Below, piece after piece: positions 7,306 to 14,815 of a stretch of DNA of 64,000 nucleotides. Numbering within the stretch: the stretch's first letter is position 1; the number at the start of each line of letters is the position of its first letter. The notes under the pieces are model-generated. The model made no database searches. It was given only the letters and a program-made list of their open reading frames with translations, and was not told where the DNA came from. The stretch comes from Opitutaceae bacterium (GTDB lineage Bacteria; Verrucomicrobiota; Verrucomicrobiia; Opitutales; Opitutaceae): contig JAWLBB010000005.1 of NCBI GenBank assembly GCA_041395105.1, positions 1 to 64,000 on the forward strand, read 5' to 3'. The translations under genes and the position numbers were made by a program.

Positions 7306-8750
7306 CAGGTCTTGGGCGTTTCCTCTTCTTCCTCCAGAGGTACATGCGCCATTTCGTTGTGAGATACGTCTTCGGTCAGCTCAAGAAAAACAAAAGGATA
7401 CTCGATGGCGGTCGTCGAGGCGGTTGAGCGGCTCACCTGACTCAAGGGCGCTGACGAAGCCGCTTGGCCAGTTCCCGTCTGAACCGACGGAATTCCACTC
7501 CCGTCAAGTGAGAGAACCGCTTTCAGTTCAAAAACCGAGTCGCCTTCCTTGACCTGGATGAGGATCGAGAGGACCGAGATATCCACTCCCAGGGTCAGAC
7601 CGGCCGGCATCTCCACGATCACCTCGAGCAGCTCATCCGTGCTGGCGAAGTAGCGGTCGTCACTGGTACCGGGCTTGCGATCCGCGCCCGCCAGGTAATC
7701 CGCGATCGCTTCCAGTTGGGCGTCTCCGACACTGGCGGCGGCCCGCAGGGTCATGGCACTCGCCGCATTGGCGTTGAGCCTACTCCCCCCATAGGGCGAG
7801 ACCATTTGAGCAAACGCATCAAAAAGCGCATTGGGCCGGCCATCCTCATCGAAGAAGTAGAGGTCGAAACCCTCGATCACCGCGAGTTCGTCAAGGTTGC
7901 GGATCGGGCGGTTGGCCGCCCGGTGCGGGATCTCACGGAAGCTGTATTCGTCGGATTCCGCCCCTTCGATCCGGGTATCGTCATCTTCGTCGATCCAATC
8001 GAGCAGGCTGTTGGTCAACAGAAGACTGTCCTCCGGGGTGATGCCCATCTCGTCAAAGAGCAGGTAAAGGGTGCCTTCATCGAGGCTGTTCAGGGGAAGC
8101 TTGGCCGATTCATCCTCGAAGGAGACCGTGACCTGCAGACCTTTACCGATCTCCACCCCGGCAAAGCCGATCGGGTCGCCCCATCCCTGGGCCGGTGACT
8201 GCAGGCCGCCTTCGATCTCCCTGAAGTCGGCCAGGACCGCCAGGGTCGTCTCAAGAGCGCCGTAGGCTGCGTGCCGAAGCCGGTCGCGCTCCACATAATA
8301 GCCCTCCCCGGCAATTTCCGACAGACCGCGCTCAATGAACTGGGTCAGCACATAACCCATGACCACGACCATGACCAGGATGAGCAGGAGGATCGACCCC
8401 CGACGGGAGTTCCCAGCGGTCGGAAAGGCACTCCTCAGGCCCCTTCCACCTGGTGCAGGAGAGGCTTCACGCCTCGATCCGACTTGTGTAAGAGAGGCTT
8501 TATGCCTCGATCCGACTTGGGTAGGAGAGGCTTTATGCCTCGATCCGACTCGTGTAGGAGAGGCTTCACGCCTCGATCCGACTCGTGTAGGAGAGGCTTC
8601 ACGCCTCGATCCGACTTGGGTAGGAGAGGCTTTATGCCTCGATTCAGCGGTTGATCGAGGCGTAAAGCCTCTCCTACAGGTTCGCCAATGGCGGAGCACG
8701 CTGTCCCTGACATCATCCAATACCGTAAACGAAGTCATTCGCAGGCGCAT
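7305..8750 (-). CDS. gspK: Minor pseudopilin GspK with REP-array-encoded leader
   Basis: GspK caps the pseudopilus tip. The processing site and hydrophobic helix are RRG followed by SILLLILVMVVVMGYVL, and a large tip domain follows with the GspK-type helical insertion (DEMGITPEDSLLLTNSLLD; WIDEDDDTRIEGAESDEY with acidic, likely calcium-binding residues). Mature length is about 360 residues, normal for GspK. The leader is abnormal: counted from the ATG at 8750, just behind the gspJ stop, about 118 residues precede the cleavage site, of which 76 are encoded by a REP array. No ATG, GTG or TTG lies between the array and the cleavage site, so the array must be translated. Other starts (GTG 8768) are further upstream. 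Confidence 0.85.
   Translation of the reverse strand: MRLRMTSFTVLDDVRDSVLRHWRTCRRGFTPRSTAESRHKASPTQVGSRREASPTRVGSRREASPTRVGSRHKASPTQVGSRHKASLTQVGSRREASPAPGGRGLRSAFPTAGNSRRGSILLLILVMVVVMGYVLTQFIERGLSEIAGEGYYVERDRLRHAAYGALETTLAVLADFREIEGGLQSPAQGWGDPIGFAGVEIGKGLQVTVSFEDESAKLPLNSLDEGTLYLLFDEMGITPEDSLLLTNSLLDWIDEDDDTRIEGAESDEYSFREIPHRAANRPIRNLDELAVIEGFDLYFFDEDGRPNALFDAFAQMVSPYGGSRLNANAASAMTLRAAASVGDAQLEAIADYLAGADRKPGTSDDRYFASTDELLEVIVEMPAGLTLGVDISVLSILIQVKEGDSVFELKAVLSLDGSGIPSVQTGTGQAASSAPLSQVSRSTASTTAIEYPFVFLELTEDVSHNEMAHVPLEEEEETPKT
8453..8680. repeat. Tandem REP array (six 33-bp units plus one inverted half) inside gspK
   Basis: Six direct units start at 8453, 8486, 8519, 8552, 8585 and 8618. 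Each is 33 bases with core GTAGGAGAGGC-TTTAT/TTCAC-GCCTCGATCC; an inverted half follows at 8651-8680. The total of 228 bases is exactly 76 codons and each unit is 11 codons, so the gspK frame is kept and the protein gains repeats such as SRREASPTRVG and SRHKASPTQVG. Confidence 0.9.
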
Positions 8751-8751
8751 C

Positions 8752-9579
8752 TCAATAAAGCGGTACACTCGCGGTGGCGCGGGGGAGGATCAGGTTCACC
8801 GTCCGTGTCTCCTCCTCGTAGGTGAAGGTGATCCGCAGGCGGCTCGGGACCATCGGTTTCCCGTCGGAATCCGTTTCCGGATCCGGCGACTGTTCCCAGA
8901 CCGGCGGATCCGATTCTTCGTCATAATAGTAGTATTCGATTTCCCGGGCAAAGGGTGAAATCCGGGTTCGCCGCGGAGACACGTCCCCATAATCCGTCTC
9001 AAGCCGCGATTTCCAGACCAGGAACAGACCGTCGCGGTCCAGGAGAAGGGAACAGACCACGTTCGGAAGGGCCTCCCCCGGCCAGACGAGAACCCCCGGG
9101 CTTTCCTGCACTTCAAAAGTCAGCAATTCCTCTCCGTTGAACTCATTCCCGGCCGGCTCCTCCCACCAGATGGCGCCGGTCCCGCCGGAGGCACTGGAAT
9201 TGGCCGCCGCATCCCGGAGCAAACCATCAAGAAACCGGCTGACGCCACGGACGTGGCGGTCGAAAAGGCGTTCGTCCGTCCCCCTTCCCCAAAGCTCACC
9301 CATCGAAAAGACAAAGGTTGATGCCGCCACCATCAACATGGCCCCGATCGTGATGGCCATGAGAACCTCCAGCAGGGTGAAACCTGCTGGGGCCCGGCGT
9401 GCCCGATTGCGAGTCGCTGGAGAATCCGTAGGAGAGGCTTTACGCCTCGATCCACCGTCGTATCGAGGCGTAAAGCCTCTCCTACAGGTATGGATCATAG
9501 GCCCTGGATCAATGCCTCCGAGGATCCCAAAATCCGGAAATAAGCCGCTGGACCGTCGACGGGTGGGAAACTCGCTCAT
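8752..9579 (-). CDS. gspJ: Minor pseudopilin GspJ with REP-encoded leader segment
   Basis: Prepilin-like protein with cleavage site PAG followed by FTLLEVLMAITIGAMLM (Glu at +5 kept) and a globular beta-rich domain typical of GspJ, a member of the GspI-J-K tip complex. 275 residues from the ATG at 9579, which overlaps the gspI stop (ATGA). The leader is 66 residues long instead of the usual 5-20, because a 58-base REP pair lies in it (CRRGFTPR...SRRKASPT). The nearest start downstream of the leader would be inside the membrane helix, so at least the ATG at 9498 (MIHTCRRG...) or the one at 9579 must be used. Either choice translates the repeat. Confidence 0.85.
   Translation of the reverse strand: MSEFPTRRRSSGLFPDFGILGGIDPGPMIHTCRRGFTPRYDGGSRRKASPTDSPATRNRARRAPAGFTLLEVLMAITIGAMLMVAASTFVFSMGELWGRGTDERLFDRHVRGVSRFLDGLLRDAAANSSASGGTGAIWWEEPAGNEFNGEELLTFEVQESPGVLVWPGEALPNVVCSLLLDRDGLFLVWKSRLETDYGDVSPRRTRISPFAREIEYYYYDEESDPPVWEQSPDPETDSDGKPMVPSRLRITFTYEEETRTVNLILPRATASVPLY
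9428..9485. repeat. REP inverted pair inside gspJ leader
   Basis: GTAGGAGAGGCTTTACGCCTCGA faces its exact inverted copy ending in CTCCTAC, with a 12-base spacer. The whole element keeps the gspJ frame open and encodes CRRGFTPRYDGGSRRKASPT on the minus strand. It is the same family as the array in gspK and the intergenic copies. Confidence 0.9.
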
Positions 9580-10115
9580 AGCGGCCGGTTCAGTTTGAGC
9601 TCGGCGATGCGCTCCTTCGACTCCGCCCGCAATTCCTCCCGATCGACCGGCTCCGACCAGCCGGGTCGGAGAACGATCAAACGCTCGTTGAGGGTCTTGC
9701 CCTCCGTTTCCCGGGTGCCCTCAATCGTGATCGAGACACGGACAACGAAGAGGTCGGCAATCGCCGTTGGCTCCAGCTCCGCTTCCCAATAGGCCAGCCC
9801 CAGCTCGCCGGTCGGCAGTTCGCCGCCCTCTTCGAGCGTCTCCAGATCCGGAGCAGTCAGGACAGCCGATCGGACAAACGCCATCTCCTGCTCAAGGACG
9901 CGATCGACCCGAACCGACTCGAGACCGACGATCACGTTGATATAGGCCGACGCCAAGACCACGACCGAGACCGAGAAGAGGGCGAGTGCCAGCAGGACCT
10001 CGATCAGAGTGAAGCCGGAACGCCGGAAGGTCGCCCCCGGCGGCCTCGCAAAGCCGGCTCCGTCATCGACCGACCCGGACCGCGCCACCCTGTTCCTGCC
10101 GGTTTCAGCGCTCAT
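9576..10115 (-). CDS. gspI: Minor pseudopilin GspI
   Basis: Prepilin signature RRSG followed by FTLIEVLLALALFSVSVVVL, then a compact pseudopilin domain of about 125 residues. GspI nucleates the tip complex with GspJ and GspK. The ATG at 10115 is chosen because it overlaps the gspH stop within an 11-base overlap (10105-10115) and gives a 34-residue leader. The same frame is open for 40 more codons upstream, but that would intrude far into gspH. The stop overlaps the gspJ start as ATGA. Total 179 residues. Confidence 0.85.
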   Translation of the reverse strand: MSAETGRNRVARSGSVDDGAGFARPPGATFRRSGFTLIEVLLALALFSVSVVVLASAYINVIVGLESVRVDRVLEQEMAFVRSAVLTAPDLETLEEGGELPTGELGLAYWEAELEPTAIADLFVVRVSITIEGTRETEGKTLNERLIVLRPGWSEPVDREELRAESKERIAELKLNRPL

Positions 10116-10692
10116 CGTCGGCGGAGAGAAGCTCGGCTCCGGACCAGGGATCAATCTCGATCGACCGCAGGTCGTCCCCGGCCTTGATCTCGAGGACAAA
10201 GGGCATGCAGGTGCCGTCCGGGTAATAGCGGACAAGCGGAATTTCCCGCTGCGTCACGAGTTTCCCGGCTACCAGGCGGTAGCTGTCGTCCGAAAGACTC
10301 TGCTTGAAGAGGACCTCCGCCTCAAGGTCCTCTTTCCAGCTGGAAGTATCGACCTCATAACGTTTCGCGCCTGCGCCCGTTCCGACGGTGTAGGCCACCG
10401 CCTCGGGGTCGTAACGCAGATCCTGGGGCCGGCGCTCAAAAAGGGCACGGTTGCGGGCTTCGCTCGATGCCTGCCAGAAGGCCTGTTCGAGGGAATCCGC
10501 CTCATTCTGCCGAATCAGGGTGTCGAAATTGATGACAAAGACCGAGGCCATCACCCCGATCAGGGCGACCACCAGAAGAATTTCCACAAGAGAAAATCCC
10601 CAACGCCGGCCATCGGGGCCGGTCCGTTCATCACCAGTTGCCAATATCGTCGGCAGATTCCTGTTTGTCCGGCCCGAGAGAAAAGAGGTCAT
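10105..10692 (-). CDS. gspH: Minor pseudopilin GspH
   Basis: Prepilin-type protein with RRWG followed by FSLVEILLVVALIGVMASV (Glu +5), then a GspH-like domain of about 160 residues (WQASSEARNRALFERRP after the helix). GspH sits between the tip complex and the GspG shaft. The start is uncertain: ATG 10692 gives a 32-residue leader and overlaps the end of gspG by about 60 bases; ATG 10698 (MVM...) is equally possible; a TTG near 10643 would give a shorter, more typical leader. Confidence 0.78.
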   Translation of the reverse strand: MTSFLSGRTNRNLPTILATGDERTGPDGRRWGFSLVEILLVVALIGVMASVFVINFDTLIRQNEADSLEQAFWQASSEARNRALFERRPQDLRYDPEAVAYTVGTGAGAKRYEVDTSSWKEDLEAEVLFKQSLSDDSYRLVAGKLVTQREIPLVRYYPDGTCMPFVLEIKAGDDLRSIEIDPWSGAELLSADDER

Positions 10693-11065
10693 AACCATCC
10701 GGGTTCCGTGTTCCCGGATATCGGTATTGGTAGGGAGAACCCCAGGGGTCGGTCGGAAGCGCCCCGCCCTTGGTCTCGATGTAAGGACCCTTCCAGCGGC
10801 CGCTCGCGCCATCCGGCGCAGTGATCAGGGCCTGCAGCCCCTGGCTCGTGGTCGGATAGGACCCGGTGTGGATGCGATAACTGGTCAGGGGCGCCTTCAT
10901 CGCATCGTTGACGAAGATTTCCGCAATCGACTCCTGGCCACCGCCGAAGATCTTGCCGACATTGGTGATGGCCACGCCCGCCAGGAGCGCGATCAGCGCA
11001 ATGACGATGAGGATTTCAAAAAGCGTGAAGGCGGCTCGGCGGGAGGGTTTCCGGGATTCAACCAT
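10631..11065 (-). CDS. gspG: Major pseudopilin GspG
   Basis: A 144-residue major shaft subunit of the T2SS pseudopilus and first gene of the operon. It has a short 12-residue leader, then FTLFEILIVIALIALLAGVA (Glu at +5) and the conserved GspG C-terminal region (YPTTSQGLQAL; GPYI; LPTDPWGSPYQYRYPG; YDLFSLGPDKQ) with the calcium-loop residues. The residue before the cleavage site is Ala (SRRAA, then FTL) instead of the nearly invariant Gly. The other pseudopilins here keep Gly. The ATG at 11065 is well placed; no clear promoter was recognised in the 120 bases up to yceH. Confidence 0.93.
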   Translation of the reverse strand: MVESRKPSRRAAFTLFEILIVIALIALLAGVAITNVGKIFGGGQESIAEIFVNDAMKAPLTSYRIHTGSYPTTSQGLQALITAPDGASGRWKGPYIETKGGALPTDPWGSPYQYRYPGTRNPDGYDLFSLGPDKQESADDIGNW

Positions 11066-11189
11066 GATGAGACGAGGATACGGGGTTCGCCTCCGACGGT
11101 CAAGCGAGGCGAGACGACGTATTTAGGACGTCATTCCGGCCCAAAAGTTTCGTGATTGCCACGGAAAGAGCGGCCCGGAGGATGTTTTC

Positions 11190-11867
11190 ATGAGTGAATC
11201 GCCCCCTCCTGTCGCCTCCAGGCTGTCGGTCGTCGAGGCCCGCGTTCTCGCCGTCCTCATCGAAAAGGAACAGACCACCCCGGACAATTACCCGCTCTCG
11301 CTCAACGCCACGGTCAACGCCTGCAACCAGAAGTCGAACCGCGATCCGGTCATGGCTCTGAATGAACTCGAGGTGGAACATGCCCTCGACAGCCTGCGGC
11401 GCCGGAAACTCGTCGTCATCTTTTCCGGAGCCGAATCCCGCGTCCCCAAATTCAAGCATTCCTTCGACCAGGTCTTTCCCGTGGGTCTGGCCGAAAGGGT
11501 CGTTCTCTGCGAACTCATCCTCCGGGGTCCCCAGACACCCGGAGAACTGCGCGGCCACTGCGAACGCATGCATGCCTTTGCCGACACGGCCGCCGTCACC
11601 GCGGTCCTGACCCAGTTGATGGAGGGACCCGGGGATCCGCTCGTCACTCGTCTCGAACGGCAGCCCGGTCAGAAAGAACAACGCTATCTCCAATTGATCT
11701 CGGAGACACCCGAAGGATCGAACGCCGAGGCTCTGGTGACCCAGCCCCTGACCGTAACCCTGACGCTGCCCCCGGAAGTCGAGGAACGGCTCCGCTCGCT
11801 TGAGGAGACCTGCGCCGAATTGCGCGCCGAAGTGGCCCGGCTCAAGGAACTGATTCTGGGTTTATGA
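11190..11867 (+). CDS. yceH: YceH family protein (DUF480)
   Basis: A 225-residue member of the YceH/DUF480 family: two winged-helix domains with the typical opening LSVVEARVLAVLIEKEQTTPDNYPLSLNA and NQKSNRDPVM, the second winged helix around residues 90-165 (LILRGPQTPGELRGHCERMH), and a C-terminal coiled coil (EERLRSLEETCAELRAEVARLKELI). The biochemical role is not established. Standalone gene on the plus strand, divergent from the T2SS operon. The following 238 bases up to the response regulator hold no gene and no strong terminator (only a weak AGGCGG/CCGCCT hairpin near 11880-11905). Confidence 0.9.
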   Translation: MSESPPPVASRLSVVEARVLAVLIEKEQTTPDNYPLSLNATVNACNQKSNRDPVMALNELEVEHALDSLRRRKLVVIFSGAESRVPKFKHSFDQVFPVGLAERVVLCELILRGPQTPGELRGHCERMHAFADTAAVTAVLTQLMEGPGDPLVTRLERQPGQKEQRYLQLISETPEGSNAEALVTQPLTVTLTLPPEVEERLRSLEETCAELRAEVARLKELILGL

Positions 11868-12105
11868 CCCGGGAATGAAAAGGCGGGAACCCTTCAGGTC
11901 CGCCTGATCATATGCCTCCATTCCTGACTCTTGAGTCTTCATCCACATCACGGCCCGCCTGCCTGAGCAGACCTACTCATGGCCTCGGTTGGTACTACTG
12001 CGCAAAATCAAGTAAAACCCATCGTTAGCACGGCCGAAGTCACTCCGTTGGGTTAAGTATTCGGACCACGTTCCGTTTACACTGCTCACACAGGATGTGG
12101 ACACT

Positions 12106-12747
12106 ATGAAAACAGTGGTAGTCATTGAGGACCAAACGGCAATTCGGGAAATGCTCGCGGAGTTCATCCGTATGAGCCCGGGTTACGAAATACTAGATAT
12201 GTTCGGCGATGGTCAGGTAGGCCTGGATCGCTGCCTGGAACTGAAGCCGGATATCGTCGTCCTCGACGTCGGTCTGCCCGGGCTGAACGGGATCGAGGTG
12301 CTGCGACAGCTCACCGCAAAACTCCCTTCGGTCAAGGTGCTGGTCTTCTCCGGCAAGGGAAGCCCGTCGAACATCCGCGAACTCCTGTCGGCCGGAGCCC
12401 AGAGCTACGTCGACAAGATGGACGGTTTCCAGGAATTCCGGAAGGGCCTGGAGATCATCACGGCCGGCGGAACTTTCATCGGCCCGAAAATGGCCAGCGC
12501 GATGCGGACTCTGATCCGCAATCCCGACGCCGGCCGGACCGGAGGAACCCTCTCCAACCGGGAAAGACAGATTCTCCAATTGGTGGCCGAAAGCTTTTCC
12601 ACCCGCGAAATTGCCTCCCGCCTCGGACTCAGCATCCGGACGGTCGACAACCACCGGACCAACATCATGCGGAAGCTCAATCTGCACAACGTCGCCGCCC
12701 TGACACGTTACGCCATCAAGCACGAGTTGGTCGAATCATTCGCCTGA
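12106..12747 (+). CDS. Response regulator, NarL/FixJ type (REC + LuxR HTH)
   Basis: About 213 residues: an N-terminal receiver domain (MKTVVVIEDQTAIREML, phospho-acceptor Asp in DIVVLDVGLPGLNG, Ser in LVFSGKG, Lys in SYVDKMDG) and a C-terminal LuxR-type helix-turn-helix (LSNRERQILQLVAESFSTRE). It binds DNA as a dimer after phosphorylation. The ATG at 12106 is preferred over an in-frame GTG at 12097 because the protein then begins at the first receiver strand; an AGGA lies 10 bases upstream. The hybrid kinase follows 37 bases later on the same strand, so the two are probably one signalling unit. Confidence 0.9.
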   Translation: MKTVVVIEDQTAIREMLAEFIRMSPGYEILDMFGDGQVGLDRCLELKPDIVVLDVGLPGLNGIEVLRQLTAKLPSVKVLVFSGKGSPSNIRELLSAGAQSYVDKMDGFQEFRKGLEIITAGGTFIGPKMASAMRTLIRNPDAGRTGGTLSNRERQILQLVAESFSTREIASRLGLSIRTVDNHRTNIMRKLNLHNVAALTRYAIKHELVESFA

Positions 12748-12784
12748 TCCGCCACGAGGCCGGTTCTCTCCCGTTTCCGCCCCC

Positions 12785-14815
12785 ATGGCCTTCCCCACCC
12801 CCGCCCAGTCCGATCTTCGGGTCAACGGTTCCAGCAAGCGGGCGCCGAAGATCGCCGCGGAGACCTCCCCGGCCCCGACCGCCACCGAGCACGAGGCACT
12901 GCTTCAACTGACCCAGGCCCTTTTCTGTTCGGTCACTTTCTCCGGCTGTATCCGGTCGGTCAGCCAGACCTGGTGCGACAAACTCGGGGTCGGACACGAC
13001 GAAGCGATCGGGGAACATTTCCTCAGCTTTGTTCACGAAGACGACGCCGAATTCTGCCAGGAGGAATTCCAGAGGCTTCTGACCGGAAACCCACCCCGCG
13101 ACAATGCCGTCCGTCTGAATTGCCGCGACGGGTCGGTGCGCTGGATGAACCTGAAGGCCGGCGTCAACCGGGAACATGAAGTCATCCATATCCTGGCGAC
13201 GGATATCACCGTCGATCGCTGCTCAAAACACGCCCTTCCCGATCCCACTCTGATCCTCGACCAGGTCGGCCAGGGTGTCGTCGTGGTCGACGCCGGGCAA
13301 CCCGGCATGCCCATCGCCTACGCGAACCTCGGTTTCGAACGACTCACCGGCTACCTCCGCAATGAGGCCAAGGGGAAACCCTTCCACTTTCTGACCGGTC
13401 CGCGGTCCGATCCCGCCACGCTGGAAACCATCCAGAACGCCATGAGCCGGGGTGAGTCCCTGACCGAGGAGATTCTCCACTACCGAAAGGACGGATCGGA
13501 GTTCTGGGACCAGCTCATCCTCTCGCCGGTCATCGACAACCGCGGTCGGATCACCCACTTCATCGCCGTCCTCGAAGACTTCACTGGACGCAGACTCGTC
13601 ACCGAGGCTCTTCGGGAGAACAATCAGAGCCTGAACGACGCCCTTCGCGATCTGAAGAAGACCAAGGAAGTCGTCATCCAGCGGGAACGCCTCCACGCCC
13701 TCGGCCAGATGGCCAGTGGCATCGCCCACGACTTCAACAACCTGCTTGCTCCCATCGTCGGATTCTCCGAGCTCCTCATCACCATGCCGGAATACCTGCG
13801 GGATGAGGACCGCGCCCGTGGCTACCTCGAGAAGATTCGCAAGTCCGCCCAGGAAGGTGCGGCCGTGGTGAGTCGGATGAGGGAATTCTACCGGAAACGC
13901 GATGACGAGGAAGACCTCGTCCCGGTCGACATGGCCGAAGTGGCCCGGGAGGCCATCAACCTGACCGCCCATCACTGGCGCAACCAGGCCGAGGCCAGGG
14001 GCCTCCGGATCAAGGTCGACTCCCGCATCGATGCGGTCTCCCGCGTGCTGGGCAGCGGTTCCGATCTGCGCCAGGCGATCACCAATCTCATTCTCAACAG
14101 TGTCGACGCGATGCCGTCCGACGGCCGGATCACCGTGGTCTGCCGCGAGCGCGATGACTGGGTGACCCTGGAAGTGGAGGACACCGGCTCGGGGATGGAC
14201 GAAGAGACCCGACGCCAATGCCTCGAGCCTTTCTTCACCACCAAGGGACAGGCCGGCACCGGTCTCGGTCTCGCCATCGTCTTCGGCATCGTCCAGCGCC
14301 ATCGGGGAAGAATGGAGGTTGACTCGGCTCCCGGACGGGGAACCCGCATCTCCCTCGAGCTCCCGGTCTGCCGCCAGCTGCATATCCAATCCAAGGATAC
14401 CCAGAACCAAGCCAAGGCCGACGCCATGGACATTCTGCTCATCGACGACGAAAGCCTCCTGCTCGAAGCCGTCTCCGAACACCTCATGAACATGGGCCAC
14501 CGCGCCTCCTGCCATGTCGACCCGAGCAAGGCGCTCGAATGCCTCTACAAGGAGGACTTCGATCTTGTCATCACCGACCGGGCCATGCCCGGCATGACCG
14601 GCGACCAGCTCGCCAGGGCGGTCAAGGAATTCCGGCCGGACCTGCCCGTCGTCCTGCTGACCGGCTTCGGGGACATCATCCTCCAGACCGGCGAGCAGCC
14701 CGAAAACATCGATCTCGTCCTGAGCAAGCCCGTATCCGTAAATACAATACGAAACACCCTCGCCCGCTTTGCCCGGGATCAATCCCCCTCGATGACCACC
14801 CCGTCCTTGCGGTAG
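12785..14815 (+). CDS. Hybrid sensor histidine kinase (PAS, LOV-like PAS, HisKA, HATPase, REC)
   Basis: 676 residues without membrane segments, hence a cytosolic sensor. Order: PAS (about 35-145), a LOV-like PAS (about 150-265), a linking coiled coil, HisKA with H-box GQMASGIAHDFNNLLAP, HATPase_c (N box NLILNSVDAM, G1 DTGSGMDEE, F box EPFFTTK, G2 GTGLGLAIV) and a C-terminal receiver (MDILLIDDES, Asp in LVITDRAMPGMTG). The second PAS follows the LOV consensus closely (ILHYRKDGSEFW; LILSPVIDNRG) but the photoactive Cys of GRNCRFLQG is Phe in GKPFHFLTG. The gene converges on, and overlaps by 37 bases, the sigma-54 activator on the other strand. The NtrB-like H-box makes it a candidate partner of that activator. 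Confidence 0.9.
   Translation: MAFPTPAQSDLRVNGSSKRAPKIAAETSPAPTATEHEALLQLTQALFCSVTFSGCIRSVSQTWCDKLGVGHDEAIGEHFLSFVHEDDAEFCQEEFQRLLTGNPPRDNAVRLNCRDGSVRWMNLKAGVNREHEVIHILATDITVDRCSKHALPDPTLILDQVGQGVVVVDAGQPGMPIAYANLGFERLTGYLRNEAKGKPFHFLTGPRSDPATLETIQNAMSRGESLTEEILHYRKDGSEFWDQLILSPVIDNRGRITHFIAVLEDFTGRRLVTEALRENNQSLNDALRDLKKTKEVVIQRERLHALGQMASGIAHDFNNLLAPIVGFSELLITMPEYLRDEDRARGYLEKIRKSAQEGAAVVSRMREFYRKRDDEEDLVPVDMAEVAREAINLTAHHWRNQAEARGLRIKVDSRIDAVSRVLGSGSDLRQAITNLILNSVDAMPSDGRITVVCRERDDWVTLEVEDTGSGMDEETRRQCLEPFFTTKGQAGTGLGLAIVFGIVQRHRGRMEVDSAPGRGTRISLELPVCRQLHIQSKDTQNQAKADAMDILLIDDESLLLEAVSEHLMNMGHRASCHVDPSKALECLYKEDFDLVITDRAMPGMTGDQLARAVKEFRPDLPVVLLTGFGDIILQTGEQPENIDLVLSKPVSVNTIRNTLARFARDQSPSMTTPSLR

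Noticed and set aside
8453..8650. Direct 33-base repeats considered as a CRISPR array
   Set aside because: Units are contiguous without unique spacers, contain GTAG-type hairpins and are part of the gspK reading frame.
13223..14782. Long minus-strand open frame opposite the histidine kinase
   Set aside because: Antisense shadow typical of GC-rich coding sequence; the plus strand has all kinase motifs.
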